Shown piece by piece: positions 7,832 to 15,894 of a stretch of 42,270 bases of DNA. How positions within the stretch are numbered: the stretch's first letter is position 1; every line of letters begins with the position of its first letter. Location of the stretch: NCBI GenBank assembly GCA_938046585.1, contig CALIWR010000033.1, positions 1-42,270 of the forward strand, in the 5' to 3' direction. The DNA is from an uncultured Propionibacteriaceae bacterium (GTDB lineage: Bacteria; Actinomycetota; Actinomycetes; Propionibacteriales; Propionibacteriaceae). Below the pieces are notes generated by a model that was not told the origin of the DNA, made no database searches, and saw nothing but the letters and a program-made list of their open reading frames with translations. The position numbers and the translations under genes are program-made.

Positions 7832-8460
7832 AGCGCGCTCCTCAGGAGGTCGTAGATATCTCGGACATCGGTCGCCAGGCGATCAGCGGGCTGCTCCGGA
7901 AGAGTCATCGCCATCGCTTCGCCGATCAATTCGTCGACCTCGAGGCTGACTGCAGCTCCCGTTTTTCCATGAGCCCAAGCAGGATCTATGGTGATGGTCA
8001 AAGAATCACCGGATCTATATATCTTCACCTGCTCGGTTCGGTTCGTGATCGTGGGTTCCGGCATCTCGGCCTTCATCGCCTGGACCTCGCGTAGCTGGCG
8101 TTGTGTCGTGTCCAAAGCCTCGATCAATCGTTCCATGACCAGGTTCAGACGGTCGACCGAGGGGTTCAGGCGATCAGCGGAAAGCTCCGGTTCCAGGAGC
8201 AGGGCGTCCTCGCTGCTGGGTCTTTGGTTGACGAGGAAGGATCGGATTGCCTCAGTCACGGCGCTGCCCAACTCTGCCGCGGGTAGCCGCTGCTCCCAGT
8301 CCTGCCGCACTCTCACCTGGGGAGAACCGTCGGCGTCAGCGACAACCGTCACCACGTCAGCGAACCGTTGCGGTAATAGCCCGTCTGGAGGCTGACACGC
8401 AGCGATCACCTGCTTGCCTTCCGCGATCAGCTGATGAGCGACTGCTGCTACATCGACCAT
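7828..8460 (-). CDS. YbaB-like protein of a type VII substrate operon (EspL-like)
   Basis: 210 residues. Two parts resemble the YbaB/EbfC-like fold often coded beside ESX substrates. The N-terminal part has VVTVVADADGSPQVRVRQDWEQRLPAAELGSAVTEAI (split here by description only); the C-terminal part has SLTITIDPAWAHG-AVSLEVDELIGEAM. A helical, possibly coiled-coil stretch with repeated DRLN lies between (about 95-140). No signal peptide or membrane segment, so it is cytoplasmic, perhaps a chaperone or regulator for the downstream substrates. First gene of the operon: TACTGT (minus strand, 8467-8472) ends six bases before the ATG, fitting a leaderless start. Confidence 0.55.
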   Translation of the reverse strand: MVDVAAVAHQLIAEGKQVIAACQPPDGLLPQRFADVVTVVADADGSPQVRVRQDWEQRLPAAELGSAVTEAIRSFLVNQRPSSEDALLLEPELSADRLNPSVDRLNLVMERLIEALDTTQRQLREVQAMKAEMPEPTITNRTEQVKIYRSGDSLTITIDPAWAHGKTGAAVSLEVDELIGEAMAMTLPEQPADRLATDVRDIYDLLRSAL

Positions 8461-8466
8461 GCCAAC

Positions 8467-8472
8467 ACAGTA
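8467..8472 (-). promoter_or_regulatory. Putative -10 box of the type VII island operon
   Basis: TACTGT on the minus strand, followed by GTTGGC and the ATG at 8460. The same hexamer is used before tRNA-Ile. No clear -35 is seen. Confidence 0.5.
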
Positions 8473-8547
8473 CCTAACGTCGGTGCTATGTCGAGGGCCC
8501 GTGTTCGATATGACCCTCGTTGCTGTCAGTCGTACGGCAGGGCGGAG

Positions 8548-9141
8548 TCAGTCCTCGGCGAGGGTGATCTCCAGTCCACCGAGCATGGTCGCTGAGAGGT
8601 TGTACAGGAATGAGAAGACCGTGGCCAGGGCCGTGAAGATGACGACGTTGATGGCGCCCAGGGTGGCTGCCAGACCAGTCACCCGCAGGGTGCTCACGTA
8701 CTTGCGGATCTCAAACTCGTTGGGGTCGTTCGGAGCCGCCAGCAGGTCTCGGTACAGGGCGTTGACCGCGTCCCAGAGCCCGGTGGCGTCAATCACGGTC
8801 ATCACCAGGAAGGTCGCCACCACGAACATGACGAAACCGGCCACGCCGAACAGCAGCGAAGTCTTCATCACCGACCAGGGGTCGATCCGGGCTACCCGCA
8901 GCCGGGCCCGACGGGTACGGCGGGGACGCTTCTGGCTCGCCGGATCCTCCTTCGCGGTGGTCTTGGCGGCGGTGGCCACAGTCGTCTGGTTCGCTTTGCC
9001 GGTCGACTGGCCCTGACCGGAGGCCGGGCGTTGCCGGAGCACGGTCGTGTCCACCGGAATCGTCTGGGTCGTACCCTGCTTGGCACCGCCGGGCCAGGTC
9101 ACCGGCCGGGTGCTGCCACCCGCTGGCGTCGACTCACTCAC
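8548..9141 (-). CDS. DUF3566 transmembrane protein, gyrase-operon partner
   Basis: 197 residues. The N-terminal ~95 residues are a hydrophilic, basic, Pro/Thr/Lys-rich region. The DUF3566 domain follows, starting at RRARLRVARIDPWSVMKTSLLFGVAGF (two descriptive blocks), with a first membrane helix (about 105-125) and a second near the C-terminus (NVVIFTALATVFSFLYNLSA). This family regularly follows gyrA in actinobacteria; its function is poorly known. The GTG at 9141 is chosen because GAGGAGG lies six bases upstream; it overlaps the gyrA stop by 8 bp. An ATG at 9162 is possible but has no such signal. Confidence 0.88.
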   Translation of the reverse strand: MSESTPAGGSTRPVTWPGGAKQGTTQTIPVDTTVLRQRPASGQGQSTGKANQTTVATAAKTTAKEDPASQKRPRRTRRARLRVARIDPWSVMKTSLLFGVAGFVMFVVATFLVMTVIDATGLWDAVNALYRDLLAAPNDPNEFEIRKYVSTLRVTGLAATLGAINVVIFTALATVFSFLYNLSATMLGGLEITLAED

Positions 9142-11824
9142 CCTGGTCCTCCTCCGCACCATCCAGGCTCACCCTGACCACCGTACCCGAGTCAGCCGAC
9201 ACCGGATCCGCTCCACCGGCATCCGGCCCGGCCTCAGCCTGGTCCTCGCCCGCGGCCGGGTCGGCATCGGCGTCGTCCTCCTCGGGCTCCGGATACCGCG
9301 CGATCGCCGCCACCGCATCGTCGCCGCGGACCGAGACGAACTTAACCCCCATCGTGTCGCGGCCCTTCACCGGGACCTCGTCCACCCGGGACCGGGTGAT
9401 CTGGCCGGAGACCTTCATCGCAATCACCTCGTCAGCCTCGCTGACCACCAGACCACCGACCAGGGATCCTCGGTCCTCGTTCAGCTTCATGGCCTTGATC
9501 CCCAGCCCGGCCCGGCCCTGCTGGCGGTAGTCCGAGACCGGGGTCCGTTTGGCGAAACCCCCGTCGGTGACGGTGAACACGTACCGGTCGTCCTGCGGCA
9601 TCTCGGCGTCGATCACGCTCATCGACAGCAACGCATCCCCGTCCCGGAACCTCATCCCGGTAACCCCGGAGGTAGAACGTCCCATCGGGCGCAGCTGCTC
9701 GTCGTCGGCGGCGAATCGGATCGCCTGCCCTTTGGTTGAGATCAGCAGCACATCGTCGACCGGGTTACACAGGGCAGCCCCGATCAGCTCGTCGTCTTCC
9801 TCACGGAAGGCGATCGCGATCACCCCGGCCTGCCGTGGCGAATCGTAAGCGGTCAGGTCGGTCTTCTTCACCAGGCCATTACGGGTAGCCAGCAGCAGGT
9901 ACGCGGCGTCCGTGTACGAGCGGATCGCCAACACCTCTGCGATCCGCTCGTCAGGCTGGAAACTCAGCAGCCCGGCGACATGGCCGCCTTTGGCGTCACG
10001 GCCGCCCTCCGGCAGCTGCCAGACCTTGGTCCGGTACACCCGGCCTTTGGTGGTGAAGAACAAGATCCAGTGGTGCGACGTGGTCGCGAACAGGTGCTCC
10101 ACCTCGTCGTCGGCCCGCAGCGACGCGCCCCGGACACCTTTGCCGCCGCGGCGCTGAATCCGGTACTGGTCGGCCCGGGTCCGTTTGGCGTAGCCGCCGT
10201 GGGTGATCGTGACCACCACATCCTCGTCGGGGATCAGGTCCTCGTCGGACAAGTCACCATCGGCCGACACAATCCGGGTCCGGCGCTCGTCGCCGTACTT
10301 GTCGACGATCTCAGCCAACTCGGTGGCGATGATCTGCCGCTGCCGGTGCGGCTTGGCGAGCACATCCTGCAGGTCGGCGATCTGACGCTCGTACTCGGCC
10401 AGCCGGTCCACGATCCGCTGGATCTCCATCGCCGCCAGCCGCCGCAACTGGGTGTCGAGAATGTACGTAGCCTGCACCTCGTCGATCGACAGCAGGTCCA
10501 TCAGCCCCTGCCGGGCCATCTCGGCGTCGCGGGAGGCGCGGATCAGCGCGATCACTTCGTCGAGCATGTTGAGTGCTTTGACCAGGCCGCGCAGGATGTG
10601 GGCCTGCTCCTCGGCCTTGCGCAACCGGTATCGGGTGCGGCGCACGATCACGTCCAGCTGGTGTTTCACCCAGGACGAGATGAATTGGTCCAGCCGCAAG
10701 GTCCGGGGCACGTCGTCGACCAGGGCCAGCATGTTGCAGCCGAAAGTGTCCTGCAGCGCGGTGTGCTTGTACAAGTTATTCATCACCACGCGGGGCTGGG
10801 CGTCGCGTTTGAGCACGATCACCAGCCGCTGCCCGGTCCGGGCAGAAGAATCATCGCGGATGTCAGCGATCCCGGTCAGCCGGCCCGAGTTCACCAGCTC
10901 GGCGATCTTCTGGGCAAGATTGTCTGGGTTGCACATATACGGCAACTGCGAGACCACCAGCAGAGTACGGCCCTTGCTGTCCTCTTCGATGTCGATCACG
11001 GCCCGCATAATCACCGAGCCGCGACCGGTCCGGTACGCGTCCTCGATCCCCTTACGGCCGACAATCAGCGCCCCGCCGGGGAAATCCGGGCCCTTGATCC
11101 GGGCGATGCAGGCCTCGAGGAGTTCCTCTTTGGTGGCCTCGGGATGCTCCAGCGCCCACTGCACCGCATCGGCCACCTCACGCAGGTTGTGGGTGGGGAT
11201 ATTGGTGGCCATTCCGACTGCGATCCCGGTTGAGCCGTTGACCAGCAGATTCGGGAACCGGGCCGGCAGTACCACCGGCTCGGTCTCGCGGTTGTCGTAA
11301 TTCGGTTTAAAATCGACGGTCTCTTCGTCGATGTCGCGGACCATCTCCATCGCCAGCGGCGCCATCCGACATTCGGTGTACCGCATCGCGGCAGCCGGGT
11401 CATTGCCCGGGGAGCCGAAATTACCCTGGCCAGCTACCAGCGGGGCCCGCATCACCCACGGCTGCGCCAACCGGACTAGGGTGTCGTAGATCGCCGAATC
11501 GCCGTGTGGGTGGTACAGGCCCATCACCTCGCCGACTACCCTGGAGCATTTGTTCCAGCCACGGTCGGGGCGGTAGCCGCCGTCGTACATCGTGTACAGC
11601 ACCCGCCGGTGCACCGGTTTCAGCCCGTCGCGGACGTCAGGCAGGGCCCGGCCTACGATCACCGACATCGCATAGTCGAGGTAGCTACGTTGGATTTCGA
11701 CCTGCAGATCCACCGGCTCGGTCTTAGCCTCAGCCAGCCCGGCCAGGACCTGGGCGGCGGCCGCCTCAGAATCGGCCTCGTCGGCGGTCTTGCCGTTCTC
11801 GGGCTCGATCGGTCCGTCAGTCAT
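9134..11824 (-). CDS. gyrA: DNA gyrase subunit A
   Basis: 896 residues. Breakage-reunion subunit of the A2B2 gyrase, which introduces negative supercoils using ATP. Visible marks are LPDVRDGLKPVHRRVLY, the quinolone-resistance region HPHGDSAIYDTLVRLAQPW with Ser110 and Asp114 (the residues usual in sensitive enzymes), the catalytic tyrosine Tyr149 in AAAMRYTECRM, and the GyrA box QRRGGKG before the C-terminal beta-pinwheel. An N-terminal extension of about 35 Ala/Glu-rich residues and an acidic C-terminal tail (EPEEDDADADPAAGED) are present. The start has GAGGAG close upstream. It lies 23 bp after gyrB and overlaps the DUF3566 gene. Confidence 0.99.
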   Translation of the reverse strand: MTDGPIEPENGKTADEADSEAAAAQVLAGLAEAKTEPVDLQVEIQRSYLDYAMSVIVGRALPDVRDGLKPVHRRVLYTMYDGGYRPDRGWNKCSRVVGEVMGLYHPHGDSAIYDTLVRLAQPWVMRAPLVAGQGNFGSPGNDPAAAMRYTECRMAPLAMEMVRDIDEETVDFKPNYDNRETEPVVLPARFPNLLVNGSTGIAVGMATNIPTHNLREVADAVQWALEHPEATKEELLEACIARIKGPDFPGGALIVGRKGIEDAYRTGRGSVIMRAVIDIEEDSKGRTLLVVSQLPYMCNPDNLAQKIAELVNSGRLTGIADIRDDSSARTGQRLVIVLKRDAQPRVVMNNLYKHTALQDTFGCNMLALVDDVPRTLRLDQFISSWVKHQLDVIVRRTRYRLRKAEEQAHILRGLVKALNMLDEVIALIRASRDAEMARQGLMDLLSIDEVQATYILDTQLRRLAAMEIQRIVDRLAEYERQIADLQDVLAKPHRQRQIIATELAEIVDKYGDERRTRIVSADGDLSDEDLIPDEDVVVTITHGGYAKRTRADQYRIQRRGGKGVRGASLRADDEVEHLFATTSHHWILFFTTKGRVYRTKVWQLPEGGRDAKGGHVAGLLSFQPDERIAEVLAIRSYTDAAYLLLATRNGLVKKTDLTAYDSPRQAGVIAIAFREEDDELIGAALCNPVDDVLLISTKGQAIRFAADDEQLRPMGRSTSGVTGMRFRDGDALLSMSVIDAEMPQDDRYVFTVTDGGFAKRTPVSDYRQQGRAGLGIKAMKLNEDRGSLVGGLVVSEADEVIAMKVSGQITRSRVDEVPVKGRDTMGVKFVSVRGDDAVAAIARYPEPEEDDADADPAAGEDQAEAGPDAGGADPVSADSGTVVRVSLDGAEEDQGE

Positions 11825-11847
11825 GGTTCTCCTCTACACGGCTCGAC

Positions 11848-13911
11848 TCAGATGTCGAGGAACCGCACATCCTTGGCGTTGCGCTGAATGAAATGGCGGC
11901 GCTGCTCGACGTCCTCGCCCATCAGGATCGAGAACATTTGGTCGGCGCGGGCGGCGTCGTCGAGGGTGACCTGGAGCAGAATCCGGCCCTCGGGATCCAT
12001 TGTGGTCTCCCATAGGTCGGCGGCGTTCATCTCACCCAAACCCTTGTACCGCTGGATCGGGTTGACATTCGGCAATTTCTTGCCGTTCGCCAGGCCATGG
12101 TCACGCAGGGCGTCCCGTTCAGCGTCGGTGTACGCGAGCTCGTGCGGGGCATTCGTCCAGCGGATCCGAAACAGCGGCGGCTGCGCCAGATACACATGCC
12201 CGGCGTCGATTAGTGGCTTCATGAACCGGAACAGCAGGGTCAACAGCAGCACCCGGATATGCGATCCGTCGACGTCGGCGTCGGCCATCAGCACGATCTT
12301 GTGATACCGCAGCTTGGCGATGTCGAAATCCTCGTGGACGCCGGTGCCGAGGACGTTGATGATCGCCTCGACCTCCTTGTTCTGCAGGATCCGGTCCAGC
12401 CGGGCCTTTTCGACATTAAGGATTTTGCCCCGGATCGGCAAGATCGCCTGGGTCCGCGGGTCCCGTCCACCCTTGGCGGAACCGCCGGCGGAATCACCCT
12501 CGACGATGAACACCTCGCATTCGCTCGGGTCGTTCGACTGACAGTCCGACAGTTTCCCGTACGCGCCGCCGCCGCCTAGCAGTCCCTTGCGGCTCCGGGC
12601 GACGTCGCGGGCCTTGCGGGCAGCGATCCGGGCGGTGGCCGCGGCCTGCGCCTTGCGTACGATGTCTTTACCTTCGGACGGGTTCTTCTCAAACCAGTCA
12701 CCGAGCCTGTCGTTGACCACCTTCTGAACAAAGGAACGAGCCTCGGTGTTGCCGAGCTTGGTCTTGGTCTGGCCTTCGAACTGGGGTTCGGCCAGTTTCA
12801 CCGAGATGATCGCGGTCAGACCCTCGCGGATGTCCTCGCCGGAAACCCGGTCCTCTCGTTTCTTGATCATTCCCCAGGTCTCGCCCCACCGGTTGACGAT
12901 GGTCGTCAGCGCCGCCCGGAAACCTTCCTCGTGGGTGCCGCCCTCGTGGGTGTTGATGGTGTTAGCGAACGTGTGCACGCTTTCGCTGTACGAGGCGCTC
13001 CACTGCATCGCCACCTCGAGTCCCATGTTCTTCTCGGGGGCATGGGCCTCGACCGCAATCACCGACGGGTTGATGGTCTCCTTAGAGCCGATCAGATGGG
13101 TGACATAGTCGATCAGGCCCCGGTCGTAGCGGAAAGTCTCGCTCAGCTGCTCGCCGTCCTCGTCGACATGGTCGGGGCGCTCGTCGGTGATCCGGATCGT
13201 GAGGCCCTTGTTAAGGAAGGCCATCTCCCGGAATCGGGTGGCAAGAGTCTCGTACGAATAGGTGGTGGTCTCGAAGATCTCGGGGGAGGCAAAGAATTCG
13301 ACCTCGGTCCCGGTCTGCGTGGTCGGCTCCAGACGTACCAGGTCGCCGTCGGGGTCGCCCAGCGAGAACGCCTGCTGCCAGCGGTAGCCGTCGCGTCGTA
13401 CGGTCACCACCAGCCTGCTGGACAGGGCGTTCACCACCGACACACCCACCCCGTGCAAGCCGCCGGAGACCTTGTAGCCGCCGTCGCCGAATTTGCCGCC
13501 GGCGTGGAGTACGGTCAAAGCCACAGTGACCGCGGGCAGGCCCTGGCCCTCCATCACTTTTACCGGGATCCCGCGGCCGTCGTCGGTGACCCGGACCCCG
13601 CCGCCAGGCAACAGCCGAACGTCGATCATGGTGCAGTAACCAGCCAGCGCCTCGTCCACGGCGTTGTCGACTACCTCGTACACCAGGTGGTGCAGGCCAC
13701 GTTCACCGGTCGAGCCGATGTACATGCCGGGACGCTTACGGACCGCCTCAAGACCCTCCAAGACGGTGATCGACGACGAATCGTAGACCCCGGCGTCGAC
13801 CCGTGACCCCATCGCCTGGGCCTGGGTCTCGAGGCCTGAGCCCTGGTCCAGGTCGCCGTCAGGCACCCCGGCCAGGTCCTCCTCGGTCAGGGCGTCGTTG
13901 TTCGTGGCCAC
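11848..13911 (-). CDS. gyrB: DNA gyrase subunit B
   Basis: 687 residues. ATPase subunit of gyrase. The GHKL ATP-binding domain shows EVVDNAVDEAL, VTDDGRGIPV and GGLHGVGVSVVNALS. The TOPRIM domain shows EGDSAGGSAKGGRD and DADVDGSHIRVLLLTL. The C-terminal tail contains IQRYKGLGEMN. An N-terminal extension of about 40 acidic residues precedes SSITVLEGLEAVRKRPGMYIG. The start codon is GTG (13911), with AAGGA about ten bases upstream next to a strong hairpin. Gene order gyrB-gyrA-DUF3566 is standard for actinobacteria. No DciA or RecF gene is directly adjacent, because a membrane-protein locus intervenes. Confidence 0.99.
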   Translation of the reverse strand: MATNNDALTEEDLAGVPDGDLDQGSGLETQAQAMGSRVDAGVYDSSSITVLEGLEAVRKRPGMYIGSTGERGLHHLVYEVVDNAVDEALAGYCTMIDVRLLPGGGVRVTDDGRGIPVKVMEGQGLPAVTVALTVLHAGGKFGDGGYKVSGGLHGVGVSVVNALSSRLVVTVRRDGYRWQQAFSLGDPDGDLVRLEPTTQTGTEVEFFASPEIFETTTYSYETLATRFREMAFLNKGLTIRITDERPDHVDEDGEQLSETFRYDRGLIDYVTHLIGSKETINPSVIAVEAHAPEKNMGLEVAMQWSASYSESVHTFANTINTHEGGTHEEGFRAALTTIVNRWGETWGMIKKREDRVSGEDIREGLTAIISVKLAEPQFEGQTKTKLGNTEARSFVQKVVNDRLGDWFEKNPSEGKDIVRKAQAAATARIAARKARDVARSRKGLLGGGGAYGKLSDCQSNDPSECEVFIVEGDSAGGSAKGGRDPRTQAILPIRGKILNVEKARLDRILQNKEVEAIINVLGTGVHEDFDIAKLRYHKIVLMADADVDGSHIRVLLLTLLFRFMKPLIDAGHVYLAQPPLFRIRWTNAPHELAYTDAERDALRDHGLANGKKLPNVNPIQRYKGLGEMNAADLWETTMDPEGRILLQVTLDDAARADQMFSILMGEDVEQRRHFIQRNAKDVRFLDI

Positions 13912-14226
13912 AGGGTTGCGTCCTTCCCGGCGCGGAGCCGAAGCGCCGGGGCGCGTTCACGGGCCGACCGACCCGAAGCCGCCCGGGCGGCACGTGAAAT
14001 AAAACCAAGGATAGATTCTACCGGGTACGCAGGTACGAACCCAACTTCGCCACACCCACAGTAACCGTCGAGTTCTGAGGAACCCGGCATGAACGGCGAG
14101 AGAGCACCGCCTGGGAGCGCTGGTAGCCCCCGGTCCTAGGGGGACCACCGGCTCCGGCCCTCCACCCTCCCAGAAGGTCAGCCGTCCGAGGGTGGAGCAC
14201 CACGGCAGGTCGCCTACAGTGATGGT
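13912..14226. promoter_or_regulatory. Divergent regulatory region gyrB / 14227 gene, with hairpins
   Basis: No gene is seen. For gyrB (minus strand), a TAGAAT -10-like box lies near 14017-14022. A perfect 8-bp hairpin (CCCGGCGC 13926-13933 / GCGCCGGG 13943-13950, 9-nt loop) sits at the ribosome-binding site. Further right, nested inverted repeats at about 14125-14155 and a 10-bp perfect inverted repeat (14160-14169/14188-14197) precede the plus-strand gene. That gene has TACAGT at 14215-14220, six bases before its GTG. Confidence 0.55.
14160..14197. repeat. 10-bp perfect inverted repeat upstream of the 14227 gene
   Basis: CTCCACCCTC at 14160-14169 and GAGGGTGGAG at 14188-14197 with an 18-nt gap. 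The right arm covers the expected -35 position of the promoter whose -10 is TACAGT (14215-14220). It could be an operator or a terminator stem for leftward transcription; there is no U-run. Confidence 0.6.
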
Positions 14227-14841
14227 GTGAGGCAGGCGACATCGACAACGATCACCCGGGACCTCACCATGCACCAGGATTGGCCGGCGCCCCGGCGGCA
14301 ACGGTTGCCTGGCTGGGTACGGTTGGCGCTGCCGGTGGCGGTCCTGACCCTGCTCATCGCGGTGGTCCGGGTCCTGGGTGGTTTCGAAGTCCAGGTCGGG
14401 CGCTACACCGAGGCCGGACCGGGACAGCCGATGGTGCTGGGCGAGATCCTAGAAGTCACTCCGCTGCGGGCGTTGGCGACATCCCAACGCAGCGCGTACC
14501 TGGTTCAGGTGGAGGCCACCTGCCGCAACCTGTCCACCGCGCCAGTACCAACGACAAACTTGGAAAGCGCATTTCGGATCGTGGAGCTGAACGGGCGGAC
14601 TTTCGGTGACGACACTGCGGTCCACGGGGCCGACCTGAATCCCGGCCTGCAGCCGCGGCTGTGCCAGATCGAGGCCTCATTCCCGCTGGAAGTGTCCTTT
14701 GCCGGCACGATCGCGTTGAACATCTCGCCGGCGGAGTACGCTGACCGGTCGCTTACCCACGCTGCCGGCAAATCCTGGTATCCCAGCGGCAACGGCGACG
14801 GGGTTTATTTGCTGCCGCTTACCGTGGTTCCGCGGGAGTGA
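14227..14841 (+). CDS. Hypothetical single-pass exported protein
   Basis: 204 residues, family not recognised. A basic N-terminus (RRQRLPGWVR) precedes one hydrophobic segment (about 32-50, LALPVAVLTLLIAVVRVLGG), so the remaining ~150 residues should be extracytoplasmic. The ectodomain is beta-rich in appearance (VQVEATCRNLSTAPVPTT, FAGTIALNISP) and has two cysteines that could pair. The GTG at 14227 is six bases after TACAGT, suggesting a leaderless start; an ATG at 14269 is an alternative. The gene is convergent with, and overlaps by 23 bp, the next gene. That gene and its neighbour have the same one-helix plus ectodomain plan, so the three may act together. Confidence 0.65.
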   Translation: MRQATSTTITRDLTMHQDWPAPRRQRLPGWVRLALPVAVLTLLIAVVRVLGGFEVQVGRYTEAGPGQPMVLGEILEVTPLRALATSQRSAYLVQVEATCRNLSTAPVPTTNLESAFRIVELNGRTFGDDTAVHGADLNPGLQPRLCQIEASFPLEVSFAGTIALNISPAEYADRSLTHAAGKSWYPSGNGDGVYLLPLTVVPRE

Positions 14842-15319
14842 CCACCGGGGTCCGGGCTAACTGCCGGCGGGGCAGGTGGGCCAGCCCGGCGATGGCGGCG
14901 ACGTCTCGCTCAGGAACCTCGAATAACAGTATTAGCTCGGTTGTCTGCCCCTGGCGGGCACAGGCACGGACGTGCCAGGTGAGCGAGATCCACTGCCGGC
15001 GGTTTGTCCCAACCAGCCGTAGTTCGCATTCCGGGTTTTCGCGTAGGCCTCGGACCTCGCCGCTGACCTGGATGATCCGGGTTCCCTCGGCCGCTGCGAC
15101 GACCTTCTTCTGTAGCGGGTCGTGGTAGGAGGTGGCCTGCCGGATCGCCGTGACCCGCAGTTCCAGTCCGTCGACCCGGCCGGGCTCTCCCGGTGGCAGC
15201 TGTTCAAACCGGGGGTCGGCGCGGGCGTACGCCCACCCAAACCAGGCCACCATCACCGCGGCCGTCATGGTCGCCGTCACCAGGGCCACCAGCCACTGCC
15301 GGGTCCGGGAGAGCCTCAC
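14819..15319 (-). CDS. Hypothetical single-pass exported protein
   Basis: 166 residues, not recognised. An N-terminal RTRQ then a hydrophobic segment (about 9-33, WLVALVTATMTAAVMVAWFG) acts as anchor or signal. The ectodomain includes VDGLELRVTAIRQATSYHDP, two cysteines (CELRLVG and VRACARQG) and a proline-rich end. The start is GTG, overlapping the upstream gene's stop (GTGA), so it is the last gene of a three-gene operon from 17222. Similar size and plan to 14227 and 15316 genes; sequence likeness is weak by eye. Confidence 0.65.
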   Translation of the reverse strand: MRLSRTRQWLVALVTATMTAAVMVAWFGWAYARADPRFEQLPPGEPGRVDGLELRVTAIRQATSYHDPLQKKVVAAAEGTRIIQVSGEVRGLRENPECELRLVGTNRRQWISLTWHVRACARQGQTTELILLFEVPERDVAAIAGLAHLPRRQLARTPVVTPAEPR

Positions 15320-15894
15320 TGGACCTCCTGTCGCGGGTTGCTGACCGGGATCGTCTGGTAGCGGCCCTGCTCGGCCAGCTGTTGCGCCTGTTCTTCGGTG
15401 ATGCCCAGGTCGACCACCACCACCCGGTCCCAGGACTGGAAAATGCCGCCTTGGCGGAATTCGACCTGCGCTGCGGCCAGATCCCCGGTCGAGATCTCGA
15501 ATGCGACGTCGTAGATCATCCGGAATCCTGGGGCCGGGCCGGTCTGGATCCGGTCCAGGCCGGCCAGGGTCCGTTCGCCGGAACGCACCATCACCTGAAA
15601 GAAGCGGGTGTCGCCGGGGACGTCGGCCTCCAGCCAGAAATGGACCACCAGCATCTGGTCAGAGCTGATGTAGAACCGGTTGCCCGAGTAGCTGACCGCT
15701 GACCCGACTTGGTACGAGGTGATCATCACCCGCTCGCCCCCATTCAGGGTGCCTACCTGCCCGATCCTGGTCAGGTGCCGGTCAGCGTCGTCCAGGTCGA
15801 TCCGCAGCAGGGCCCCGGACGCGATCACCGACAGCACCAGCATCAGTATTGAACCCCAGGCGATCGGGTATCGGCCGCGCCGGGGACGAATCAC
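15316..15894 (-). CDS. Hypothetical single-pass exported protein
   Basis: 192 residues, not recognised. A basic N-terminus (RPRRGRYP) precedes one membrane segment (about 12-30, AWGSILMLVLSVIASGALL), then an extracytoplasmic beta-rich domain (VGSAVSYSGNRFYISSDQMLVVHFWLE, in two strands; RMIYDVAFEIS). It has no cysteines. GTG start overlapping the stop of the polytopic membrane protein upstream, and GTGA overlap with the next gene. This tight coupling suggests a complex with the membrane protein. Confidence 0.65.
   Translation of the reverse strand: MIRPRRGRYPIAWGSILMLVLSVIASGALLRIDLDDADRHLTRIGQVGTLNGGERVMITSYQVGSAVSYSGNRFYISSDQMLVVHFWLEADVPGDTRFFQVMVRSGERTLAGLDRIQTGPAPGFRMIYDVAFEISTGDLAAAQVEFRQGGIFQSWDRVVVVDLGITEEQAQQLAEQGRYQTIPVSNPRQEVQ

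Noticed and set aside
9980..11300. Long plus-strand reading frames opposite gyrA (up to 417 codons)
   Set aside because: Open frames antisense to a high-GC essential gene; compositions are typical shadows and there are no start signals or recognisable motifs.
13991..13999. Half parS-like CACGTGAAA upstream of gyrB
   Set aside because: Only one side matches; the other half (GGCGG) is unlike parS, so chance is more likely.
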